A stretch of DNA of 64,000 nt from Dyella jiangningensis. GTDB taxonomy: Bacteria > Pseudomonadota > Gammaproteobacteria > Xanthomonadales > Rhodanobacteraceae. Shown piece after piece: positions 24,376 through 32,806 of the stretch (the stretch's first letter is position 1; each line of letters starts with the position of its first letter). The stretch is taken from contig CP007444.1 of NCBI GenBank assembly GCA_000632805.1, positions 2,778,772 to 2,842,771 of the forward strand, written 5' to 3'. The notes under the pieces are model-generated. The model saw nothing but the letters and a program-made list of their open reading frames with translations, was not told the DNA's origin and made no database searches. Both the position numbers and the translations under genes were made by a program.

Positions 24376-24918
24376 TCAGGCCTTGCCCAGCAACTTGCGG
24401 ACAGCGGCCTCGGTCTGCTCGTAGTTTCCCTCACCCACGTGGCGATACACCACCTGCCCGTTCTGGTCGATCAGATAGATGGCCGGCCAGAACTGGTTGC
24501 CATAGGCATTCCACACGCGGTTCTCGTTGTCCATCGCGACCGGATAGGTGATACCCAGCCGGCTGATGGCGGCCTTCAGGGCGGCGGGGTCGCGCTCTTC
24601 GTCGTATTCGGGCGTGTGGACGCCGACCACGACCAGGCCGTCGCCCGCGTAGCGCTCGTAAAGCGCCTTGGTATGCGGCAGCACATGGAGGCAGTTGATG
24701 CATTCACGGGTCCAGAACTCCACCAGCACCACCTTGCCTTTCAGCTGATCCATGGACAGCGGCGGCGAATTGAACCAGCGTGTGGCGCCGTCGAAATCGG
24801 AGGCCGACGACTGGGCAACAGGCGTCCCGGCGTTGGCGATGCTGCCGGTACCGGGCCAGGCGGCAAACAGTGCCGCGGTGAGGAAAAGAGCAGCGGCGAC
24901 GTAGCGAAGGGACATCAT
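24376..24918 (-). CDS. exported thioredoxin/TlpA-like protein
   Basis: A 180-residue protein with a signal peptide (about residues 1-30) and a thioredoxin fold. The active site is CINC (C73, C76) in WTRECINCLHVLP, followed by VVVGVHTPEYD and FWPAIYLIDQNGQVVYRHVGEG. This pattern matches periplasmic TlpA-like or DipZ C-terminal redoxins. It is divergent from ohr and precedes the two-component genes, suggesting a thiol or peroxide stress unit. GGAG precedes the double ATG. Confidence 0.88.
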   Translation of the reverse strand: MMSLRYVAAALFLTAALFAAWPGTGSIANAGTPVAQSSASDFDGATRWFNSPPLSMDQLKGKVVLVEFWTRECINCLHVLPHTKALYERYAGDGLVVVGVHTPEYDEERDPAALKAAISRLGITYPVAMDNENRVWNAYGNQFWPAIYLIDQNGQVVYRHVGEGNYEQTEAAVRKLLGKA

Positions 24919-25018
24919 GGTGGGTTCTCCGTAGGCTGGACGCGCGGCGATGCGCTTCCCGTGTGCATGCATTGGAACAACCCCGCTTATCCGGGACATG
25001 TCGCTCGACCCGGCTTTT

Positions 25019-25090
25019 TGTATCGCTTTGTACAGGCGCCCCTGGGCGCCCGCAACGCCCGGCAGCGCGGGCTTGTATCGGAATGTATCG
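25019..25090. promoter_or_regulatory. two pairs of TGTATCG direct repeats in 10-bp phase
   Basis: TGTATCGctt-TGTACAG begins at 25019 and TGTATCGgaa-TGTATCG at 25074. Within each pair the half sites are exactly 10 bp apart, the spacing used by OmpR/PhoB-type regulators. The region separates the thioredoxin-like gene (minus) from ohr (plus), next to an OmpR-type regulator gene. The binding protein is inferred. Confidence 0.6.
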
Positions 25091-25215
25091 ACCGCCCGCC
25101 GCTACACATTGCGATGCGTTTCGGCGCGTCGCGGGACACATCGGGGACACGTGCCCACGGTTTCCTAGGCACACCGGCTGATTACCAGCCTGTCCACCCT
25201 TCCAAGGAAACCGCC

Positions 25216-25626
25216 ATGACCAGCACCATCCTCTACACCGGCAAGACCCACACCACCGGCGGCCGCGACGGCCAGAGTCGCAGCGACGACGGCCGCCTCG
25301 ACATCAAGCTCTCGACGCCCGGTTCCAACGGCGCCGGGACCAACCCGGAGCAGCTGTTCGGCGCAGGCTGGTCGGCTTGTTTCATCGGCGCCATGACCCA
25401 CGCGGCCCGCGCCCGCAAGATCGCCCTTCCCGCGGGTACCAGCGTGTCCGCCGAGATCGACCTGGGCAACGGCGACAGCGGTTACTTCCTGCAGGCGCGC
25501 CTCACCGTATCGCTGCCGGGCCTGGACCGCGAGGCGGCGCAGTCGCTGATCGAAGCGGCGCACCAGACCTGTCCGTATTCCAAAGCAACGCGCGGAAACA
25601 TCGACGTCGCGTTCACGCTTATCTGA
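25216..25626 (+). CDS. ohr: organic hydroperoxide resistance protein Ohr
   Basis: A 136-residue OsmC/Ohr-family thiol peroxidase. The two catalytic cysteines are C55 (WSACFIGAM) and C119 (QTCPYSKATRGN); TNPEQLFGAGW is the family signature. It reduces organic hydroperoxides in the cytoplasm using lipoylated partners. The ATG at 25216 follows AAGGAAA. No OhrR gene adjoins it; the phased TGTATCG repeats upstream suggest control by the neighbouring two-component system instead, which is an inference. Confidence 0.93.
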   Translation: MTSTILYTGKTHTTGGRDGQSRSDDGRLDIKLSTPGSNGAGTNPEQLFGAGWSACFIGAMTHAARARKIALPAGTSVSAEIDLGNGDSGYFLQARLTVSLPGLDREAAQSLIEAAHQTCPYSKATRGNIDVAFTLI

Positions 25627-25807
25627 GTCGTCGCTCTTCACTGCGCGACCGCACGGCGGCCATCCATGCGTCGGTCGATCGCGCAGAACTCGCCATCGCG
25701 CTGTAACCGAGCTGCCCTGGCCAGCGAAACAACTACAGCGTCGCAATCATCGCGGCATCAAGCAACCGCACTGAAATCCCGCGTTATTCCTTTCCCTGGA
25801 GCACATC

Positions 25808-26134
25808 ATGAGCGTCTCGACATTCGCCAAGATTCCCTTCGTTCGCAACCACACCATCAATGCCTTGTTGCTCGGCGCCATCGCACTGACTGTTTCCGGA
25901 TTCGCCAGCGCCCACGGAGCAGACGCTTCACCGCAACCTGCATCGACGGTTTACCAGACCGCCATTCAGCCGACGATCGTGGCGGCACCGACGATTCGTG
26001 AAGCGGGCAACCGCAGTGACTGGAACGTGGACTATCCTTCGCAGCTGGCGCCGCAGGCCGTTCGCGTGGCGAACAGCTTCCCCGCCAGCAGCGTGACGTC
26101 AACGGTGGACCAGGACGCGAATGAACAGTTCTGA
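25808..26134 (+). CDS. small exported protein of unknown function
   Basis: A 108-residue protein with a signal peptide (hydrophobic INALLLGAIALTVSGFASA, cleavage near ASA-HG). The mature part is short, polar and rich in Ala, Thr, Ser and Pro, with no cysteine. GGAG precedes the ATG at good spacing. I do not recognise a family. It stands between ohr and a convergent MFS gene. Confidence 0.6.
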   Translation: MSVSTFAKIPFVRNHTINALLLGAIALTVSGFASAHGADASPQPASTVYQTAIQPTIVAAPTIREAGNRSDWNVDYPSQLAPQAVRVANSFPASSVTSTVDQDANEQF

Positions 26135-26158
26135 CCAGGCGTCCATGCCTGCTTCCGG

Positions 26159-27388
26159 CTAGGTCGCCGGGGAACGATCCTTGTCCCCGGCGATAACGGC
26201 GGCGATCAAATCGATCGCAAGCGCCAACGCCATGGCGACCGCACCGATGACGAACAGTCCGCGATAGTCGCCGCCATGGTGTGAAAACAGGAATGACATC
26301 CCATAGGCCGCCACGGCCTGCAGCACCGCGAAGCTGGTCGTGGCTGCGCTCCAGGCGGCCTTTTGTGCTTCGGGATGATGGGGCAGCAGCTCATGCACGC
26401 GCCCCAGCGCCAACGGCACGATGCCCGGCGTGAACGCTCCCATCACGACGCTCGATAGCATGAGCGCGATCTGTCCAAGGCCCAGGGCTGGCAACAGCAC
26501 GGCGACACCTTCGATCAGGAACGCGAGCCGCAGCGCCGGCGCGAAGCCGGTGCGGTCGGCCAGATGGCCCGTGACCAGGGGCCCCACCACGGCGCCCACG
26601 CCAAACAACACCCAGTATTCGGCACCCGCCTCCAGGCCGAGGCCAAGCCCTCGCGTAACGAAATCCACCAGGAAGATCATGTGCGGCACCAGGCCGACGG
26701 CGTTGAGCCCGTATCCGACATAGAGCGTGCGCAGCCTGCCGTTGCGCTGCGCATGAGCGTGATGCTTCGTAGCGACGTCCTTGACTCCATCGCTGGGCCA
26801 GCTGCGCCACGAAGCGAGAGTGAGCGATGCCGCCATCGCGCCCAGGCCCAGCCATGTCGCCGTCAAGCCGTGGCGAAGCAGCAGGGGCACGACCGTACCG
26901 GAGAGCGCAATGCCCGCGCCCACGCCCATGAAGATGACGCCACCGGCAAGCCCACGACGCGATGCGGGCACCAGCGGCAGCACCGTCGGCGCGGCCAGCA
27001 CCATCAGCACGCCACCGGCAAGTCCCGACGCGAAGCGCCAAAGGAAGAACCAGAGGAATGACACAGGGATCGCGCAGGCGAACAACGCGACAGCGGTGAG
27101 CACCATCATCAGACGGATGGACGTGGCCGCACCCGACCACCGCGTCAGGCGGTGTGCAAGCAACGCACCGGCGAGATAACCGGCCAGATTGGCCGCGCCA
27201 AGATAGGCCGCTGACGACGCCGCAAACCAGTGCGCTTCGATGATGGCCGGCAGCAAGGGCGTATACGCGAAGCGGGCCAGGCCGATACCGACGAGGCTGG
27301 CGCTGAAGCCGGCGAGCGTGACGCGCCAGCTGCCCGGTGGCGACGGGCGCATCGCTGTGTGCATGCGTCGCGAGGACATTCCGTCCAT
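26159..27388 (-). CDS. YbfB/YjiJ-family MFS transporter
   Basis: A 409-residue protein with twelve predicted membrane helices. GFSASLVGIGLARFAYTPLLPAI is the typical start of the YbfB/YjiJ group, and RRGLAGGVIFMGVGAGIALSG and GHLADRTGFAPALR are MFS loops. Substrate unknown. The start ATG at 27388 follows AGGTGA; the longer frame adds a non-membrane tail without a ribosome site. It is followed on the same strand by nothing, and preceded by the tautomerase/SDR group. Confidence 0.87.
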   Translation of the reverse strand: MDGMSSRRMHTAMRPSPPGSWRVTLAGFSASLVGIGLARFAYTPLLPAIIEAHWFAASSAAYLGAANLAGYLAGALLAHRLTRWSGAATSIRLMMVLTAVALFACAIPVSFLWFFLWRFASGLAGGVLMVLAAPTVLPLVPASRRGLAGGVIFMGVGAGIALSGTVVPLLLRHGLTATWLGLGAMAASLTLASWRSWPSDGVKDVATKHHAHAQRNGRLRTLYVGYGLNAVGLVPHMIFLVDFVTRGLGLGLEAGAEYWVLFGVGAVVGPLVTGHLADRTGFAPALRLAFLIEGVAVLLPALGLGQIALMLSSVVMGAFTPGIVPLALGRVHELLPHHPEAQKAAWSAATTSFAVLQAVAAYGMSFLFSHHGGDYRGLFVIGAVAMALALAIDLIAAVIAGDKDRSPAT

Positions 27389-27519
27389 GACATTCACCTG
27401 CGAGTGGAAAGCGCGGGGCAAAGCCGCCCCTATGCGATGACAGTGCATGCCGCGCGCTGCTGTTCGGAGCCGACGCATCACCGCCTCGTTTCAAAGGCGG
27501 CGACGGTTAGCGCAGACGC

Positions 27520-27756
27520 TCAGGACTTTCCGGCGCTGCGCTGCTTGCGGAACTCGGCCGCGGGCAAGCCGCCCCAGCCCCAGTTTTCCATCTCCACTTC
27601 ATCGATCACGACGAAGGTGGAGTCCAACGGCTTGTTCAGCACCTGCAGCAGCAGCTCGCTGACACCCTTGATCAGTGCCGCCTTCTCTTCGGGCGTGACG
27701 GATTCGCGGCCGGGTGCGGTTCCCTCACGGGTCACCTTGATGTTGACGAAAGGCAT
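27520..27756 (-). CDS. 4-oxalocrotonate tautomerase-family protein
   Basis: A 78-residue protein starting MPFVNIKV, with the catalytic Pro exposed after Met removal, as in the tautomerase superfamily. The central helix EEKAALIKGVSELLLQVLNK and the following strand FVVIDEVEMENWGWGG also fit. It is slightly longer than the 62-residue prototypes. It lies after the SDR gene, with a strong hairpin between. Substrate unknown. Confidence 0.88.
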   Translation of the reverse strand: MPFVNIKVTREGTAPGRESVTPEEKAALIKGVSELLLQVLNKPLDSTFVVIDEVEMENWGWGGLPAAEFRKQRSAGKS

Positions 27757-27781
27757 GATCTGTCTCCTGTGGATCGTGAAT

Positions 27782-27803
27782 GGGCGGGCGCGAACGCCCG
27801 CCC
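27782..27803 (-). terminator. strong GC hairpin with CGAA loop
   Basis: GGGCGGGCG-CGAA-CGCCCGCCC is a perfect 9-bp stem between the SDR stop and the tautomerase start on the minus strand. It lacks a T-run, so it could be a terminator, an attenuator or an mRNA end-stabiliser. Confidence 0.5.
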
Positions 27804-27812
27804 ACGCGAGGA

Positions 27813-28523
27813 TCAGTGGCCGGCGCTCTGGCCACCGTCGACGTGCAGGATCTCGCCCGTCACGAAGTTGGCGGTTTCGAGGAAGATCACCGCTTGCGCG
27901 ACGTCGCTGACTTCGCCAAGGCGATTGACCGGATGCAGCGCGGCGAGCCACTCGTGCGTTTCAGGCGCGTGCATCGGCGTCTTGATCACGCCCGGCGACA
28001 CGGCGTTCACGCGGATGCCGCGCTTGGCATATTCCACGGCCAGCGACTTGGTGGCCGAGTTGAGGCCGCCCTTGGTCAGCGACGCCAGCACAGAGGGCAC
28101 GCCGTCGATCGCATGATCGGTGAGGCTGGTGGTGACATTCACCACGTGGCCACTGCCCTGCTTTTCCATCTCGGTGAGCGCGGCCTGGGTGATGTGGAAG
28201 AAGCCGTTGAGGTTGACCGAGAGCGTATTTGTGTAGTCTTCGGCGGTATACGCCGTGAACGGCTTCGCGGTAAAGATGCCCGCGTTGTTCACCAGCGTGT
28301 CGATGCGGCCGAAGCGTGCGATGGCTTCGGCGATGATGCGCTTGGCAACTTGCGGATCGGCAACGTCGCCGGCCACCGCCAGGATGTCGGGATCGTTCGA
28401 CGGCTTGATCGAGCGCGAGTTGGCCACGACGCGGTAGTCGCGATCGCGGAACGCCTGGACCAGACCGGCACCGATGCCCTGCGAGGCGCCGGTGATGACT
28501 ACGACTTTGCGTGCATTGTTCAT
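27813..28523 (-). CDS. SDR-family protein with Ala at the catalytic tyrosine position
   Basis: A 236-residue Rossmann protein with TGASQGIG (11-18), NNAG (79-82) and SPGVIKTPMH. The active site normally reads Ser...Tyr-x3-Lys. Here S133 and K151 are present, but position 147 is alanine (SVLASLTK), so the proton-donating tyrosine is missing. It may still bind NAD(P)H or use another residue. The LysR gene about 105 bp upstream, on the same strand, is a plausible regulator. The start ATG at 28523 follows GGAGT at a longish distance. Confidence 0.85.
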   Translation of the reverse strand: MNNARKVVVITGASQGIGAGLVQAFRDRDYRVVANSRSIKPSNDPDILAVAGDVADPQVAKRIIAEAIARFGRIDTLVNNAGIFTAKPFTAYTAEDYTNTLSVNLNGFFHITQAALTEMEKQGSGHVVNVTTSLTDHAIDGVPSVLASLTKGGLNSATKSLAVEYAKRGIRVNAVSPGVIKTPMHAPETHEWLAALHPVNRLGEVSDVAQAVIFLETANFVTGEILHVDGGQSAGH

Positions 28524-28628
28524 GAGATGTTGACTCCAAAGATGGATGGATGTCGGCGTGATGCCGATCGGGCCGACAGGTCCGACGTCCAGCAATTTAG
28601 GCGTGCAACAGCGATTAGCGAATCCCCG

Positions 28629-29600
28629 CTAGCCGGCAGACATTCTTCCGCGCCGCGTACGAATCGGCGCCGATACCGGCTGTTCGGGGTCGGGCGTGAG
28701 CGCCGCGAACTGGGCGCGAAGACGCGGCAAGGCGAAATCGACGAAGGCGCGCACCTTGGGCACCGCGAGGCGCCCGAATGGCGATACCAGATTCACCGGT
28801 ATGCGCGCAGGCTCTGCGTCCGCCAGCACGATACGCAGGTCGCCCCGGTTGACCTCGGGCGCTACGTGATACGACAGCAGCCGCGAAACGCCATGACCGT
28901 CCACGATCGACGAGATCGCGCCACGCACGTTGTTGATCACAAGTCGCGGCGTGAACGATACGGAACGCGGCACCGACGAACCTTCCTGCGGCGGAAAGCT
29001 CCACGAATCCTGCCCCATGTGCGCCATGGTGACGATGGCATGCTTGGCGAGGTCGGCCGGCTCGTTGATGCGCGGATGCGTCGCCAGGTAACGCGGCGAT
29101 GCCACCACTACGCGGCGAACCTCGCCGACGCGCTGCGCCACCAGCGACGAATCGGCCAGGTGCGTGATGCGCAACGCGAGGTCCATGCCCTCGTCGATCA
29201 GGTTCACCGGTCGCTCCAGCATGTGCATGCGCACGCCGACCGTGGGGTATTCGTCCATGAAGGCATCGACGATGGGACGCAGGATCTCCACGCCGGCAAA
29301 CACGGTCGACGTGATGGTGAGCGTGCCCCGCGGCACGGATCGTTCGCCGGCGGCGTTGCGATCCGCCTCCTCCAGATCCGCCAGCACCTTTCGGCAGGCA
29401 GCCGCATAGCGTTCACCGGCCTCGCTCAATTTGAGCGAACGCGTGGTTCGGTGCAGCAAGGGCACGCCCACGTGCTCTTCGAGAAACGCGATGGCTCGGC
29501 TTACCGCCGCGGCCGAACGACCGGTCTTGCGACTTGCACCTGCGAGGCTGCCCTCGTCGAGCGCCGCGACGAAGACTTTCATGGCATCGAGACGATCCAT
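28629..29600 (-). CDS. LysR-family transcriptional regulator
   Basis: A 323-residue LysR protein. N-terminal winged helix: MDRLDAMKVFVAALDEGSLAGASRKTG and AAVSRAIAFLEEHVGVPLLHRTTRSLKLSEAG. The remaining two thirds form the periplasmic-binding-like effector domain (GTLTITSTVFAGVEILRPIVDAF; DLALRITHLADSSLVAQRVG). It lies upstream of the SDR, tautomerase and MFS genes on the same strand, which are candidate targets. Effector unknown. Confidence 0.9.
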   Translation of the reverse strand: MDRLDAMKVFVAALDEGSLAGASRKTGRSAAAVSRAIAFLEEHVGVPLLHRTTRSLKLSEAGERYAAACRKVLADLEEADRNAAGERSVPRGTLTITSTVFAGVEILRPIVDAFMDEYPTVGVRMHMLERPVNLIDEGMDLALRITHLADSSLVAQRVGEVRRVVVASPRYLATHPRINEPADLAKHAIVTMAHMGQDSWSFPPQEGSSVPRSVSFTPRLVINNVRGAISSIVDGHGVSRLLSYHVAPEVNRGDLRIVLADAEPARIPVNLVSPFGRLAVPKVRAFVDFALPRLRAQFAALTPDPEQPVSAPIRTRRGRMSAG

Positions 29601-29731
29601 AGCTGGCGGGCCTCATGATGATGGGGGAGAGGCGCGCCAGGCGGCGCGGCAACGCCGCGATTTCACGACCGTCGAGAGGATGCGTCGAGCGCCGGCCCTG
29701 TCGTCCGGCCCGGTGCTGTGGAGGCAACCAC

Positions 29732-31477
29732 TCAGGAGCGTATCGACAGCCTGCCCGCTGACTCGGAAATCGGCGCATCCGTGGCCCTGCGCGTCAGCGC
29801 GGTCGCCAGCCCACTTCCGATGTCTAGTTGCTGATCGGCCAAGGCGGCAACGCCCGGCCGGTGCGACACCACGATGAGGATGGTGTGGGGAAGCCGGGCC
29901 TTCAACGTGCCCAGCACACGTAATTCCGATGGCGCATCCAGCGCGCTGGTCGCTTCGTCCAGCAGGGCCATCACAGGCTGCCGCAAGATCACCTGGGCGA
30001 GCAGCAAGCGCTGCAACTCGCCGCCCGACAAGCGGCTGGCCGAGCTGTGCAGATCGGTGTCGAGCCCCCGCTGCGAGGCGGCAAGCCGCTGATCGAGTCC
30101 CACGTCTTTCAGCACCCCGTGCAAGACGTCGTCTGTCGCCAACGGATCGGCCCAGTGCAGGCACTCGCGAACCGTACGTTGCCACGGTCGCACGCTCTGG
30201 CTTACGTACGCGCTGTGACGCACGCGTTGACGATACGTATCAAAGTCGACGTCGTTCCCGTCCATGCTCGCCACGAACAGTTGTGGCGCAGCCATGCCCG
30301 CCAGCGCATCGACCAGGCTGCTCTTGCCGATGCCGGAATCGCCGGATACCAGCGTCATCTCGCCGGGAACCAGCGGCAGGTGCTCGACCACCACGCCCGG
30401 CACGGGAGGCGTCACACGCATGCGCTCGATAAGCACCGGATCGCGACGCGCGCTGGTGGTTGCGATCGGCCCGAGTGCCGGCGGCATATGCATGTAGCGC
30501 TCGCGCAGTTCAAGCGCGGGGCCGGCCGAACGCAACTGCTGGAAGCTCTGGCGTGTGGAAACGAGATACGGCAGAAGGCGGCCAAGCAGCAGGCACACCG
30601 CGATGACCGAGGCCTGGTCGATGCCATGCCAGCGTTGCGCCAGCAGGAAAATGGCCGTGATACTCGCCGCTGCCAGTAGTTCCAACACCAGGCGACCGCT
30701 GGCGACCAGCTCAAGCTGCCGTCGGTATCCATCGCCGAGCCGCGAGGAAACATCCGCGTAGCCGGCCTTTTCCGCGTCTTCACGGCCGAACGAACGAACA
30801 TGGCGAAGACGGCGCGGAAAGTCTTCGCTGTGCCAGAACAGACGCGTCATGTCCGCCACGTACTGGCGCGCGACCTCCGACTGCTCGCGCCCGAACAGGC
30901 GCGATGCAAGCAGGCCCACTGCGGCCAGCAAGGGCGCTGCCAATGCGAGCGGCGGCGATACCCACAGGGCGAAGGCAAGGCTCACGGCGCATGTGAGACC
31001 CGCCAAAACCAGCTGTTGCAAAGCGCTCAGCCCCTGCACGATGACCTCGACGTTATGCGTGAGCACGTTGGCGATCTCGGCGGACGTGGCATCGGCCAAT
31101 GAGCCCAGCGAAGCATCGATCAGGCGCGCATGCACCTGGCGGCGTAGCCGCATGCCGTAGGCGCTGATCTGGCGCGCACCGCATCGCGCCGCCAGCCAGC
31201 GCAGCAGCGCGAACCCACCCATGGCCACGGCGAAGACAGCGATACGCGTGTCCATGCCACCGTCCAGGCCGGGAACCCGTGCCGCGATCGGCCACGTATG
31301 GTCAGGTTGGATCAACGGCACCAAGGCGACCGCGGCGACGCCGCCGGCCAGGGCTGCGGCAAGCGACAGCGCCACATAGCCTCCCAGGCCCGCGACGTCC
31401 GCTCGCGTGAGCGAGGCCCACACAAGTCGCCAGCTGTCATGCGCCCGGTCGTTCGCCCGCGCTGGATGGACTGCCAT
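29732..31477 (-). CDS. ABC exporter, fused membrane and ATPase domains
   Basis: A 581-residue half-transporter. Six helices span about residues 30-310. The ATPase has Walker A GDSGIGKSS (379-387), Q-loop SQ (426-427), signature LSGGE (483-487) and Walker B ALLDEATSALD (504-514). It resembles MsbA/CydCD-type exporters. It begins the glycan/natural-product island and has its own copy of the CAACC/GGCACTCA promoter 69 bp before the start. Together with the HPr-kinase-like, radical SAM and nucleotidyltransferase genes it suggests export of a modified product. ATG 31477 is preferred to a GTG two codons earlier. Confidence 0.9.
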   Translation of the reverse strand: MAVHPARANDRAHDSWRLVWASLTRADVAGLGGYVALSLAAALAGGVAAVALVPLIQPDHTWPIAARVPGLDGGMDTRIAVFAVAMGGFALLRWLAARCGARQISAYGMRLRRQVHARLIDASLGSLADATSAEIANVLTHNVEVIVQGLSALQQLVLAGLTCAVSLAFALWVSPPLALAAPLLAAVGLLASRLFGREQSEVARQYVADMTRLFWHSEDFPRRLRHVRSFGREDAEKAGYADVSSRLGDGYRRQLELVASGRLVLELLAAASITAIFLLAQRWHGIDQASVIAVCLLLGRLLPYLVSTRQSFQQLRSAGPALELRERYMHMPPALGPIATTSARRDPVLIERMRVTPPVPGVVVEHLPLVPGEMTLVSGDSGIGKSSLVDALAGMAAPQLFVASMDGNDVDFDTYRQRVRHSAYVSQSVRPWQRTVRECLHWADPLATDDVLHGVLKDVGLDQRLAASQRGLDTDLHSSASRLSGGELQRLLLAQVILRQPVMALLDEATSALDAPSELRVLGTLKARLPHTILIVVSHRPGVAALADQQLDIGSGLATALTRRATDAPISESAGRLSIRS

Positions 31478-31545
31478 GCTCACTCACTCGCATTGCCGGA
31501 CGGCGGCCTGCCGATACGCACGTGGCGCATCGAGCGACCATGGCG

Positions 31546-31574
31546 GTGAGTGCCGATCCATGGCGAAAGGGTTG
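31546..31574 (-). promoter_or_regulatory. ECF-type promoter motif, site A (ABC exporter)
   Basis: On the minus strand CAACC (A at 31573) and GGCACTCAC (C of CACTCAC at 31552) are 21 bp apart. It sits between the HPr-kinase-like gene and the ABC gene and points at the latter. Confidence 0.75.
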
Positions 31575-31583
31575 CCCGCTGTC

Positions 31584-32606
31584 TCAGCCGAGCAGCGTCA
31601 GCAAGGCATCGACCGCCGCCTGAGGATGAGGGCCGCGTTGCAGCTCGTAAGCGCCCCGCTCGATCATGTGCTGCTGGAAAATCTGCCAGCCGGGCTGGCC
31701 GCGGGCATACGGTTGATCGGCCCAAAGCCGTGCACCGATGGCATCGGCGGGCATGGCGCGCAGGAGTTGGCGGGAATCTTCGGCGCGCCGCCCGGAGACG
31801 AATACGGTGGCGATCAACTCCAGTGAACCCGAAGCCACCGGAAGCGGCGCGTGCCGCAAGTCGGCCTCATACTTTTCCACGCCGCTGCGCCGCCGGATCA
31901 CCGGTGCTTCGCGAATCCACGACTGCACCGCGCCGTCATCGACGAAGCCCAGCGCGTCGGCCTTCACGTGCAGAAAATTGGCGACGCCCGTGGCAACCAG
32001 GCTTTCGGCTTCGACAAAAACCGCATCTTCCGCGAGAAACTCCAGCCCGCGCAGCAGACTGTGCAGGGCCACTGTCGACTTGCCCGAACCGCTGGCGCCC
32101 AGCAACAGCACCCCGCGGCCGTTCAGGCCCACGCACGCACCGTGCAGGGGCACCAGCCCGAGGCGGCGCGTCGCCAAGGTAAACACCGCGAACTCGATCA
32201 GTTCGTAACGCAAGTGATAGGGGTTCGCCAGCATGTCGCGCGAGGCGACCACCAAGGCACTGCCCTGCTCCGGCGACATCACGACGTAGTTGCACTCGTC
32301 CATCACGCCGCACAGCAGGCCTGCGCCCGATTGCGCGCGCACCGCTGGCGGTTCGTCGCTTCTGTTGACCGGGCGTCCAGGCAACAGGCGAAGTTCGATA
32401 TGGAATGCCGGCGCCGATACCGGCAGTTGATGCGGAGCCAGCCCTTCATAGGCAAGACGAACCAGCTGCAGCAGCTCGGGGCTGTCACTCTCGAAACAGA
32501 AGTCGCCGCCGAGCACCTGCGCACGCACCACGTCGCGGCCGTCGACGCGCTCCAGGAACGGATCGAGGCTGTCTGCGCCAAAGTCGGAAAGCGGAAGAGT
32601 GGCCAT
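31584..32606 (-). CDS. HPr-kinase-like ATPase (HprK-related)
   Basis: A 340-residue protein. Residues about 150-300 resemble the HPr kinase C-terminal domain: PLHGACVGLNGRGVLLLG leads into Walker A GASGSGKST (170-178), then EDAVFVEAE. HprK-like proteins without HPr are found in paeninodin-type lasso peptide clusters (where one phosphorylates the peptide) and near PqqD or exopolysaccharide genes. It is divergent from the radical SAM gene, and its stop lies 10 bp before promoter site A. No copy of the ECF motif points at this gene. Its substrate is unknown. Confidence 0.8.
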   Translation of the reverse strand: MATLPLSDFGADSLDPFLERVDGRDVVRAQVLGGDFCFESDSPELLQLVRLAYEGLAPHQLPVSAPAFHIELRLLPGRPVNRSDEPPAVRAQSGAGLLCGVMDECNYVVMSPEQGSALVVASRDMLANPYHLRYELIEFAVFTLATRRLGLVPLHGACVGLNGRGVLLLGASGSGKSTVALHSLLRGLEFLAEDAVFVEAESLVATGVANFLHVKADALGFVDDGAVQSWIREAPVIRRRSGVEKYEADLRHAPLPVASGSLELIATVFVSGRRAEDSRQLLRAMPADAIGARLWADQPYARGQPGWQIFQQHMIERGAYELQRGPHPQAAVDALLTLLG

Positions 32607-32687
32607 GGACGCATGAGAAAAAAAGCCCGGCCATGTGATAGCACATCGCTGCGCGAACGGACATCCAAATATTTTTCGTCGTACAGG

Positions 32688-32716
32688 CAACCCTCGCGCT
32701 GCCACGCGGCACTCAC
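32688..32716 (+). promoter_or_regulatory. ECF-type promoter motif, site B (radical SAM gene)
   Basis: CAACC (first A at 32689) and GGCACTCAC (C at 32710) with 21-bp spacing, pointing right to the radical SAM gene 90 bp downstream. Confidence 0.75.
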
Positions 32717-32806
32717 GTCCAACTGAGCGATGTGCCTGGACGGCGAACCTGCCGGCTCCGGCGCCCGCGCGCACCCGTCGCGCGTACCGAAAGAGGCTTC
32801 CCGGCA

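Noticed and set aside
31484..31561. A 25-codon minus-strand ORF between the HPr-kinase-like and ABC genes, considered as a peptide precursor.
   Set aside because: Its start lies upstream of the transcription start predicted from promoter site A, it has no ribosome site, and it overlaps the promoter motif itself.
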